From assembly GCF_004766125.1 (NCBI RefSeq), contig NZ_SJSA01000001.1, positions 620,001 through 684,000 on the forward strand: 64,000 nt of DNA, read 5' to 3'. Below, piece by piece: positions 43,356-51,098 of the stretch (position 1 is its first letter; the number at the start of each line of letters is the position of its first letter). Source of the stretch: Duncaniella freteri (lineage in GTDB: Bacteria > Bacteroidota > Bacteroidia > Bacteroidales > Muribaculaceae). Position numbers and translations under genes: made by a program. The notes under the pieces are model-generated. The model did no database searches. It saw only the letters and a list, made by a program, of their open reading frames with translations, and was not told where the DNA came from.

Positions 43356-46300
43356 TTAGAATTTTACATTAAGGCTGAAAGTATAAGTCTTCGGGATGGG
43401 CTGGGCGAATGGATTGCCCATAGTCTCGGGATCGAGAGAATTTTTATAGCTCGAACCGAATACCCAAAGGTTTCTTGCCTCAAAAGCGAGGGTAAGAACA
43501 CTCATGCGCAGAGGGCTAAGATATCTGGGCGGAATGTTGTAGGCAAGACGCAGGCTCTGCATACGGAAGTAATTGGTTTTCTTCACCCATATATCAAGCA
43601 TAGCATCAGGCTGGAAGTCATCGAGATACATATACTCACTCAATCGGTGGAAAGTATTCCAGGCATCGGGAATGAGTGCGGGAAGTTTAGAGCCGGAGTT
43701 GTCGGCGGTCCATCTGTCAAGAATATCACGGTTCGCATTCATGCCACGGTCAAACTGGGTAGAGCTGTATGACGGCTGCACACGAGTGTACATGCCGAGG
43801 TTGAATGCAAAATTGACTGTGAGATCAAAATTCCTGTAAGAGAAATTATTGATGAAGCCACCTGTCCATAACGGATCACCCGACCCTATGTAGGTATAAA
43901 GGTCACGCTGCTCTTCGGGTGTAAGAGTGGAGCCTCCGTACTCATTGAGCTTGAAGAATTCCTGAAGTGTCACAGCCTCACCCTGCTTATTGAGGAAAAG
44001 CGGGTAGCCGTCCTCGTCAAATCCAGCTGTTTTATATGCGAATATGGAATTCACCGGATAACCCTCACGGCCAGGTGTGGTCTGGTTGGCAGGCACAGTC
44101 TCCTGAAGCACAGTGTTCTCGTTGTAGGCAATATTAAAATTGGTGGTCCAGCGGAAATTGCGTGTGGCTATGTTGCGAGTGGCAAGCCCCAGTTCAAAAC
44201 CCTGGTTGCGCATACTTGCCCAGTTGACCATATAGGACATGAATCCGGTCTCAAGAGGAAGCATCTTAAGAGCGATCAGGTCATTGCCTTTACGATGATA
44301 GTAGTCTCCGGTCAGAGATATCGCGTTGTCGATTATCGATAAATCAAATCCGGCATTGGTGGTATATGTCTTTTCCCAGCGCAGACGGCGGTTAGGAGCC
44401 GACCCGAGCACTATCACATCCTCGGTAACACCCGGAAGTATCGATGTGTTGTTGAAGTTGCCTATCACGAATGATGATGTGTTCTTGTCAATGTTGCCCT
44501 GTATACCGTAGGAGGCTCGGAGCGCAAGATTGTTGACAAAAGTCGATTCGCGCATCCATGGCTCATCGCTCACGCGCCACAATCCGCTGAATGAGTACAA
44601 CGGAAGGAAACGATATTTCTTTGCAACACCGTAAAGATCGCTACCGTCAAACCTGATGCTTGCACCGAGTGTGTAACGGCTTTTTAAAGTATAAGAGCCT
44701 GTGGCAAAGAATGAAGCATACGCATTCTCAATATAGCTCTCGGAATGAAGTGGATAACGCTTCGCCCAGCTTTCGTCAGGGAACATCACCGGCTTGTTCA
44801 TAAGTGTCTTGGGATCATATCCGTAGGCGGTGCTGGAGAAGTAGTCATACCACGTCTTGCGCAGCTCTGTGCCGAGCATCACCTCAAGTTCGTGATTGTC
44901 GGCAAACCTGTCACTGTATTCAAGCTGCGCCTTCCATGTGAGCTGCTTGTTGGTAGATTTGTTCTGTATGTGCCGACCACCGTCAGGAAGGAATGATACA
45001 TACTCTCCGTCCTTATATATCTCGGTGTTATAGAATTCCTTACGCATCACATAGGTCTCATCCGAAGCATAGCTCTGAGTCTCGGAGTTGTCGAGCTGGA
45101 AGCCCACCTGAGTGTAAGCTTTCAGATAGTCCGTGAAGCGGAGACTTGCATCGAGCAATGCTGTTATGCCTGTGTTGTCCTGCTTGCGGCTTGTGTTGGC
45201 ACGCTCCTCAAAGATGTTGAATTTCTGGACTCCGTAGCCTCTTCCCTGTATGTCAGTATCATACACGTAATCACCGTTCTCGTCGAATGGCTGCTGATAG
45301 GGGTTTGCACGACGCGAGTAGTACACAGGATTGGAGAAACCATCGCTGTCAGTGATATATGAATTATTCTGGCGGTGGTTGACAAAAAGCGACGCTCCCA
45401 CCTTGAAGCGGCGTGTCACATTGTAGTTGGTCTTGAGCGTGAGGCTCAGACGGTTCATATCCACACCGGTCACATTTCCGTTCTCTTCCTGAAATCCGAG
45501 CGAGGTATAGTAAGTGGCGCGGTCGTTTCCTCCTGAAAGGCTGAGGTTATACTCCTGATTGAATGTGTCACGAAACAGTATATCATTCCAGTCGGTATTG
45601 ATTCCGCGGAGGGCATTGATCTGGTTCTGCACATCGGAAGGCAAGGCGTTCCATCCGTCAGCCTTGAACACCGACATCATGCCGGCAGCATTGAGTATAC
45701 GTGACACCGCACCTTTATCTTCACGGTAAGTGTAGTCAGTTCCGAGCAGTGAAAGCTCAAGATCGACCTTTTCGTTTGAACTGAGCAGATTGAGGCGGTC
45801 TATGTCGGGGCGCGGCGAGTAGGTGAGTCGTGTCGAGAAACTTATCTCAGGAGCTCCGGAATGACCTTTCTTTGTTGTAACAACGATGACACCGTTAGCA
45901 GCTCGCGTTCCATAGATAGCTGTCGCCGCAGCATCCTTGAGCACTGTTATGCTCTCTATGTCGGCAGGATTAAGTCCGGCGATTGATGACTGGTACAGGT
46001 TGTCAATATCCTTAAGCTCCTCCAACGAAGGTACTTCTGTACCGTTGACAGGGATACCGTCAATAACCCAAAGAGGGTCCTGTGTACCGTTGAGCGAAGA
46101 TGTACCGCGTATACGTATCTTCATCGGCGCACCCGGGCTACCGCTTGTGGTGATTGCCGATAGTCCGGCCACCTGTCCGGCAAGAGCCTGGTCGACAGTC
46201 ATCACCGAACCGAGTTTGCTGTCGTCAAGCTCCACCTTCGTAATAGATGCTGTAAGCTTGCGCTTCTCGATGTTCTGGTAACCTGTCACTACGACGTCTC

Positions 46301-46655
46301 CGAGCACTTCCGATGCGCGGTCGAGCTGGAGTTTATAATCATCAAGGCCTGGTACGAGTTCGATGGTACGAGGATTGTAACCTACGTACCGACACTCTAT
46401 GGATTTCACACCCTCGGGAATGGTAAGAGTGAACTTTCCATCTATGTCGGTCACGACTCCGAGAGTCTTGAGTGAACTGCCCGCCTCTTTGAGCTGTGTC
46501 TGCGACACCATGACCGAAGCTCCGATAAGCGGTTCGGAATCATCCGACGAAAGCACTATGCCCGTGATGGTGCGATCTCCGGCATATGCCGTGAAAGCCG
46601 AAGTCATCACCATGAGTATCAGGGCTGCAAGGTTAAATATTAAGCTTTTTTTCAT
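43356..46655 (-). CDS. SusC/RagA-family TonB-dependent transporter (system 2)
   Basis: A 1099-residue TonB-dependent channel from ATG 46655 (MKKSLIFNLAALILMVMTSAFTAYAGDRT, signal peptide). A carboxypeptidase-regulatory-like domain (ITGIVLSSDDSEPLIGASVMV) is followed by a TonB-box region (LGDVVVTGYQNIEKRKLTAS), the plug (IRGTSSLNGTQDPLWVIDGIPV, ESITVLKDAAATAIYGTRAANGVIVVTTKKG) and a large barrel ending KTYTFSLNVKF. It differs clearly from system 1, so it is not a recent duplicate. It is separated from the upstream metalloprotease by a terminator, and its own promoter was not clearly seen. Confidence 0.94.
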   Translation of the reverse strand: MKKSLIFNLAALILMVMTSAFTAYAGDRTITGIVLSSDDSEPLIGASVMVSQTQLKEAGSSLKTLGVVTDIDGKFTLTIPEGVKSIECRYVGYNPRTIELVPGLDDYKLQLDRASEVLGDVVVTGYQNIEKRKLTASITKVELDDSKLGSVMTVDQALAGQVAGLSAITTSGSPGAPMKIRIRGTSSLNGTQDPLWVIDGIPVNGTEVPSLEELKDIDNLYQSSIAGLNPADIESITVLKDAAATAIYGTRAANGVIVVTTKKGHSGAPEISFSTRLTYSPRPDIDRLNLLSSNEKVDLELSLLGTDYTYREDKGAVSRILNAAGMMSVFKADGWNALPSDVQNQINALRGINTDWNDILFRDTFNQEYNLSLSGGNDRATYYTSLGFQEENGNVTGVDMNRLSLTLKTNYNVTRRFKVGASLFVNHRQNNSYITDSDGFSNPVYYSRRANPYQQPFDENGDYVYDTDIQGRGYGVQKFNIFEERANTSRKQDNTGITALLDASLRFTDYLKAYTQVGFQLDNSETQSYASDETYVMRKEFYNTEIYKDGEYVSFLPDGGRHIQNKSTNKQLTWKAQLEYSDRFADNHELEVMLGTELRKTWYDYFSSTAYGYDPKTLMNKPVMFPDESWAKRYPLHSESYIENAYASFFATGSYTLKSRYTLGASIRFDGSDLYGVAKKYRFLPLYSFSGLWRVSDEPWMRESTFVNNLALRASYGIQGNIDKNTSSFVIGNFNNTSILPGVTEDVIVLGSAPNRRLRWEKTYTTNAGFDLSIIDNAISLTGDYYHRKGNDLIALKMLPLETGFMSYMVNWASMRNQGFELGLATRNIATRNFRWTTNFNIAYNENTVLQETVPANQTTPGREGYPVNSIFAYKTAGFDEDGYPLFLNKQGEAVTLQEFFKLNEYGGSTLTPEEQRDLYTYIGSGDPLWTGGFINNFSYRNFDLTVNFAFNLGMYTRVQPSYSSTQFDRGMNANRDILDRWTADNSGSKLPALIPDAWNTFHRLSEYMYLDDFQPDAMLDIWVKKTNYFRMQSLRLAYNIPPRYLSPLRMSVLTLAFEARNLWVFGSSYKNSLDPETMGNPFAQPIPKTYTFSLNVKF

Positions 46656-46718
46656 TAGACACTTATTATGGAAGTTAAAGGTTATATGTGACTGTAAGGT
46701 CATAAGTGTACCATGATC

Positions 46719-46758
46719 ATAGGATTTCAGCCATCATGATATTGGCTGAGAATCCTAT
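46719..46758 (-). terminator. Terminator of the metalloprotease gene
   Basis: ATAGGATTTCAGCCA (46719-46733) and TGGCTGAGAATCCTAT (46743-46758) pair with a bulge, 32 nt past the metalloprotease stop and upstream of susC-2. Confidence 0.6.
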
Positions 46759-46789
46759 AATCTCGTATATCCTTACAAGAATGACAAAA

Positions 46790-49450
46790 TTATTCCAAAG
46801 GGAGCCCGAGAGCTGTGTTGATTCGCATCAGCAGGTCATCGTAATGGTAGCGTGATGCGGTATCGGCACTGTTGCGGCGGCTTTTAAGGAGTGTGCGCAC
46901 GCGCATAAGCTCCCCGCGCTTCACGGATATCGCGTCCGAGATTCGATTAGCCTGCGAACCGTAGAAATTGAGCGTACGTGATCCTGTGGTCTGCTCTCCG
47001 GCGGCATGCCTATGGCAACACAGATCCACATTGTGACCGGGCATGGTCGCAAAGAGGTCATTATGCTCTTCATGCCTTAGTGCCACTCCATCCTTGACTC
47101 CCTGACGCTCACATGCCGCTATGATCAAGGCATCAATATAGTTTTTCTGTATGGCACGTTCTCTCACATTTGGGTTACGGCCCTGAATTGTAGGCTTGAA
47201 GATTCCTTTGTGAAGCATGTCGGTCATTTCTACTGCAGTGAAAGCCTTTTTGCCCTGCTTTGCCTCATTCTCAAGCATGCGCACCAGGCGGTCGTTGCTC
47301 AGGAGGTCCCAAAGCAGATAGCTCTGGTAATTGGAAAGCAGATAGGAAGGAGCCTGTTCACGACGTCCCACAGGGGTGTTCTGCACCACATATGTATAAT
47401 TAGTCACGTCAGCGTCAAACAGCCATTCGGGATAGGTGAAAGCCTCTTCGACAAGGAATCTCACAGCTTCGCGCTGGCGGTCCTTCTCCACGAATGTATA
47501 TGTGTGACTGCCACTGCCCACTGTGGTGTTGTCAATATAGATACCACCCACATTAGCCATGACATGATACATGTAACGGTTCCATTGTCCGAGCACCGAT
47601 CCGTAGAGATTGGATGCATCGTCATAGTTCTGCCCGGGCTCACCTGTAGTGGTCCATTTGATTATCTCGGGCACCACACGTTTGAGATTGGCAAGCCCAT
47701 AACGAGACGACTCGATATTGTTGTCACCCAGATCCTCGGTAAGCGCACGCGGGTCAACAGCGTCACGAGAGTCCTGAGCCTCACTGTAGCGGTAGAAAGG
47801 ATGGTCATAGTTGGACAGCAACTGCTCCAGATGCACCTGGTCGACATCAGGGTTGCCTGCCGGATACCAACGGTAGCCATACTCGATGGCGAGCATATCA
47901 TACGGACCGAGATTAGGGGTCAGGGTCTTGACTCCATCGCCGGGCTGTGCCACATAATTGAAGCGGGCATAGTCCATAATAGAAGCGGCAGTACCGCCGA
48001 TCATGGAAGTGAACTTCTCGGAGCGCAACGAATCGACAGGTATGGAATTGGATGCAATCATATTATGACGCAGACCCAGCGAATGTCCCACCTCATGGCA
48101 GGCCACAAAACGCATGGCATCTCCCATAAGCTCGTCAGGAAGTTTATGCTGACGAGCGCGAGGATCGACCGCACCAGTCTGTACTATGATCCAGTCGTGC
48201 ACAATATCAAGCACATTATGCCACCATATTATATCAGCCTCCAGGATCTCGCCTGAGCGTGGATCGGTGATAGACGGACCCATGGCATTGGATTTTGCCG
48301 ATGCCGCATAAGTGAGCACCGAGTAGTTGATATCATCCTCGTCGCCCTCTTCACCTTCGGCAAAGTCTCTGACCTGAATGGCATTCTTGAAACCAGCCAT
48401 CTCGAAAGCTTTCTGCCAGTCCAGGATTCCGGTGCGTATATACGGACGCCATTTGGCTGGCGTCGATCTGTCGATATAGAATACAATGGGCTTTACAGGC
48501 TCCACGAGCCGTCCGGCCATGTAGTCGGACATATCCTCCGGACGTGGCTCAAGCCTCCAGCGGGTTATGAAATTGGCTTTTCCAACCCTCTGCTGATCGT
48601 CAGAGTATTTGAGCAGCTCCTCAGTGAAATACCCTATGCGTGAGCTTGCATATCGTCCTGTCATTGGCTTCTCAGGAAGAAGTACAAGAGAAGATCCCAC
48701 CTCAACAGTGATATTTACAGCCCCTCCAGGCTCCACCACTCGGGTAGTCAGCTCGGATAGTGCATATACATTGTTCTCGAAAGCCTTTATATTGACGATC
48801 CTTGACAGATCGCTCACAGCAGGTGTGCCGATGTTGATGTCACCGAACACATCGCCAAATGTCGGCTTGTTGCCGTTGTAGAAATCATTCACTTTGATAA
48901 CTACAGAAGTGGAATCGGAATTATGTGCTTCGATGGGAAATGAGGCAATGAGCGGATCTATATAATTGTCATTCACTGAACGAGCAATCGCATCATTGGG
49001 ATCGACAACAGGGCGTGGACGCGACTGGCGCACCATCACTCTCTTTCCCTTTCCGTCAAGTTCAAACCGGACCATCTGATTGCTGGTGTTGATGCCACGA
49101 TTCACACCTGCATCATTAAGCTCGCGAGGCACACGCACAAGTTTGTTGACGATGAGCATATCCCGCCCCATAAGAGCGCGAGGTATCTCGAAATAATAGC
49201 TGTCACCGTTGTGGATCACATTGAACATCCCTTTTGTAACGGTAGCAGTGTCAGTAAGTATCTTGTCATAAGAACTTTTGACCGGCTCCGATTTGGATTC
49301 CGCGCCGGCAGATGCCTTCTTGTTTTTCTTTTTACCGAAGAAAAGAAAGCTTCTTGCGTTGTCCGAAACGGTCGAACCCATCACCTCGAAGGGGACAGCC
49401 GTCATAAACCCAACCAATGTAGCTCCTAATAGGATTTGCTTTAGTCTCAT
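46790..49450 (-). CDS. Zinc-dependent metalloprotease, DUF5117/DUF5118 type
   Basis: A large secreted metzincin, 886 residues from ATG 49450, beginning with a signal peptide (MRLKQILLGATLVGFMTAVPFEVMG). The N-terminal half (about 60-400) contains the DUF5118/DUF5117-like region (YFEIPRALMGRDMLIVNKL, FPIEAHNSDSTSVVIKVNDF). The catalytic site is HEVGHSLGLRHN near residue 450 (HExxHxxGxxH) with the Met-turn SIMDYARFNY, and the C-terminal DUF4953-like region follows. Such genes accompany susCD/DUF4843/PKD-like operons in Bacteroidales. Its own terminator separates it from susC-2, so coregulation rather than one mRNA is likely. Presumed role: surface or periplasmic proteolysis. Confidence 0.9.
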   Translation of the reverse strand: MRLKQILLGATLVGFMTAVPFEVMGSTVSDNARSFLFFGKKKNKKASAGAESKSEPVKSSYDKILTDTATVTKGMFNVIHNGDSYYFEIPRALMGRDMLIVNKLVRVPRELNDAGVNRGINTSNQMVRFELDGKGKRVMVRQSRPRPVVDPNDAIARSVNDNYIDPLIASFPIEAHNSDSTSVVIKVNDFYNGNKPTFGDVFGDINIGTPAVSDLSRIVNIKAFENNVYALSELTTRVVEPGGAVNITVEVGSSLVLLPEKPMTGRYASSRIGYFTEELLKYSDDQQRVGKANFITRWRLEPRPEDMSDYMAGRLVEPVKPIVFYIDRSTPAKWRPYIRTGILDWQKAFEMAGFKNAIQVRDFAEGEEGDEDDINYSVLTYAASAKSNAMGPSITDPRSGEILEADIIWWHNVLDIVHDWIIVQTGAVDPRARQHKLPDELMGDAMRFVACHEVGHSLGLRHNMIASNSIPVDSLRSEKFTSMIGGTAASIMDYARFNYVAQPGDGVKTLTPNLGPYDMLAIEYGYRWYPAGNPDVDQVHLEQLLSNYDHPFYRYSEAQDSRDAVDPRALTEDLGDNNIESSRYGLANLKRVVPEIIKWTTTGEPGQNYDDASNLYGSVLGQWNRYMYHVMANVGGIYIDNTTVGSGSHTYTFVEKDRQREAVRFLVEEAFTYPEWLFDADVTNYTYVVQNTPVGRREQAPSYLLSNYQSYLLWDLLSNDRLVRMLENEAKQGKKAFTAVEMTDMLHKGIFKPTIQGRNPNVRERAIQKNYIDALIIAACERQGVKDGVALRHEEHNDLFATMPGHNVDLCCHRHAAGEQTTGSRTLNFYGSQANRISDAISVKRGELMRVRTLLKSRRNSADTASRYHYDDLLMRINTALGLPLE

Positions 49451-49513
49451 GTTTCCTGTAGTCAAAAATATGGTATATCTCTTAAATAGAACTGTCATTA
49501 CTGCAATAGTTTA

Positions 49514-49521
49514 CAAAGATA
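49514..49521 (-). promoter_or_regulatory. -7 element for the metalloprotease gene
   Basis: Minus-strand TATCTTTG matches TAnnTTTG; the start would be near 49509, about 58 nt before ATG 49450. No convincing -33 box. Confidence 0.45.
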
Positions 49522-49653
49522 CGAATTTTCTCGCAAATTTCTACAATATCGCCCTTAAAATCATCCCGATGTTAATTATTTTTAAGTTTAGAATTCTTTT
49601 TGAAAAGAATTCTATGCATTTCGAAACGTATTGATTTTCAGCTTTCAAGATTC

Positions 49654-49748
49654 GTTTCCAATGGGTATTATATAAAGATAAAAAGGAACTGCTTCACGCA
49701 GCTCCTTTTCATGAGTTTCCAATAGGTACAATTTCTAAGGTAAAAAAG
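49654..49748. repeat. Pair of imperfect direct repeats, 60 nt apart
   Basis: GTTTCCAATGGGTATTATAT (from 49654) and GTTTCCAATAGGTACAATTT (from 49714) share the GTTTCCAATNGGTA core and related A-rich tails over about 34 nt. The hairpin 49681-49709 lies between them. Confidence 0.6.
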
Positions 49749-49764
49749 ATTGTTTTAGGTTCGT
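49672..49764 (-). ncRNA. Candidate small RNA, minus strand
   Basis: A TACCTTTG -7 element (49769-49776) would start transcription near 49764, and a hairpin (arms near 49681-49693 and 49697-49709) followed by TTTTTATC on the minus strand would end it, giving about 90 nt. No ORF longer than a few codons is inside. The nearest gene on this strand, lpxH, ends 190 nt upstream of the promoter. Alternative: the hairpin is the 3' end of the lpxH mRNA. Confidence 0.35.
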
Positions 49765-49955
49765 GATGCAAAGGTAGGGGAAGTTTAGTGGGTAATGAAA
49801 TTTTTTTTTATGTTATCCAACATATTTTCATTTCCGAATCCCTATACATCACAATATATTGCAGCTTAAACAACTAAACAGCAAATCATTGCAAATACAA
49901 TAAGTATTCAGTCCAAAACCGTTAAAATACGTTAAGAATACAAACTATTCCTATT

Positions 49956-50711
49956 TTATCCGGTATATTTTTCAGTTTTCAGCGACTTTCCGTCCCATAC
50001 CGCATATGAGAATCTGGAAATCCAATCGCCCAAAACCACCACTGTTGCTCCACCGGAAACCTGTTGCTCGAATAGTGTGTGAAGATGCCCGAAAATGAAA
50101 TAGTCAATCTTCCCGGCACCAGTCCTTACAGCCTCCCTATTGTACTCTTCAGCATACTCCACCAGGCTCTCCTCCACACCTTGACGTGGAACGTACCCTC
50201 CGGTCTTTCTACTGTGTGACGACCACGCATGAGCAAACCCAACTGTCCAGCGAGGATGAATGGCAGCGAAGAGACGTTGCGCCACACGGCATCGGAACAA
50301 ACCTCGCAGACGTCGGAATGACCAAGGAAGCCGCCCCACTCCGTCGCCGTGCTCCAACAGGAACCTTGCGCCGTCAATATCCCTGACCATAATGCCATCA
50401 TGGACCTCCAGCCCTATCTCGGACGGAAGATAGTCAAAAATCCATATGTCATGATTACCCTTGAACCATGTGATCTCAACTCCTGAATCAGCCAGACGTG
50501 CAAGCTCTCCGAAGAATCTCACAAACCCCCTTGGCACCACATCACGGTACTCCCACCAGTAGTCAAGAATGTCGCCAAGCAGATATATCCGCTTGGCCCG
50601 CGGCTCAATGCTGCGCAGAAAATCCACTACCCTCCGCTCATGGGCGCGATGGTCAGGAATATATCCGGCACCAAGATGCAGATCACTGAGAAAATAGGTA
50701 AGGTCACGCAT
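49956..50711 (-). CDS. lpxH: UDP-2,3-diacylglucosamine pyrophosphatase
   Basis: A calcineurin-like metallophosphoesterase, 251 residues, that cleaves UDP-2,3-diacylglucosamine to lipid X in lipid A synthesis. It contains the metallophosphoesterase motifs SDLHLGAGY (D-x-H), LLGDILDYWWEY (GD-x-x-D), FKGNHD (GNHD) and FGHLHTLF (GHLH), plus a histidine in LLEHGDGVG. No signal peptide; it would act at the inner membrane's cytoplasmic face. It is last in the run polA-sufT-like-lpxH, starting 15 nt after the SufT-like gene's stop. LpxH and the similar LpxG family cannot be separated for certain by these motifs alone. Confidence 0.88.
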   Translation of the reverse strand: MRDLTYFLSDLHLGAGYIPDHRAHERRVVDFLRSIEPRAKRIYLLGDILDYWWEYRDVVPRGFVRFFGELARLADSGVEITWFKGNHDIWIFDYLPSEIGLEVHDGIMVRDIDGARFLLEHGDGVGRLPWSFRRLRGLFRCRVAQRLFAAIHPRWTVGFAHAWSSHSRKTGGYVPRQGVEESLVEYAEEYNREAVRTGAGKIDYFIFGHLHTLFEQQVSGGATVVVLGDWISRFSYAVWDGKSLKTEKYTG

Positions 50712-50726
50712 AGGCTTGAATGGCTT

Positions 50727-51047
50727 CTAAAGGAATCCGAGATCGAGCTTCGCCTCCTCGGTCATCATGTCCTTGGTCCATTCAGGCTCAAAGACTATGC
50801 GTATATCCACGCTTTTTACACCATCGATGCTCTCAAGCTTGATACGTGCATCATCCACAAGAAAATCTGCCGCAGGACAGTTCGGTGCGGTAAGAGTCAT
50901 ATCAATATGCAGATTGCCGTCATCGTCAAGCTCAATGGCATATATCAGCCCAAGATTGTATATGTCGACCGGTATCTCCGGATCAAAGACGGTCTTGAGC
51001 ATGGTGACAATCTTCTCTTCAATAACAAGTTTCTCTTCAGGGGTCAT
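50727..51047 (-). CDS. MIP18/DUF59 metal-sulfur cluster assembly factor (SufT-like)
   Basis: A 106-residue MIP18 (DUF59) protein used in maturation of iron-sulfur proteins. The core IVTMLKTVFDPEIPVDIYNLGLIYAIELDD contains the DPE-x-x-V-x-x-YNLGLIY motif, followed by MTLTAPNCPAADFLVDDARIKLE with the family's conserved Cys and KVDIRIVFEPEWTKDMM-type ending. It lies 51 nt downstream of polA and 15 nt upstream of lpxH. Confidence 0.92.
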   Translation of the reverse strand: MTPEEKLVIEEKIVTMLKTVFDPEIPVDIYNLGLIYAIELDDDGNLHIDMTLTAPNCPAADFLVDDARIKLESIDGVKSVDIRIVFEPEWTKDMMTEEAKLDLGFL

Positions 51048-51098
51048 AACTTTATAACTAAATCCCTATTATTATATTCCTAAATAATACAATTATAC

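Larger units (their letters stand above)
49451..49955. other. 505-nt intergenic region with a candidate short minus-strand RNA
   Basis: Between the metalloprotease and lpxH. It contains a minus-strand -7 (TATCTTTG, 49514-49521) for the metalloprotease, a hairpin (49681-49709), a second minus-strand -7 (TACCTTTG, 49769-49776) and two imperfect direct repeats beginning GTTTCCAAT (49654 and 49714). The rest is A/T-rich without a gene. Confidence 0.5.

Noticed and set aside
47210..48256. 348-codon frame antisense to the metalloprotease
   Set aside because: Lies inside a clear metzincin gene on the opposite strand; no recognisable protein motif or start signal.
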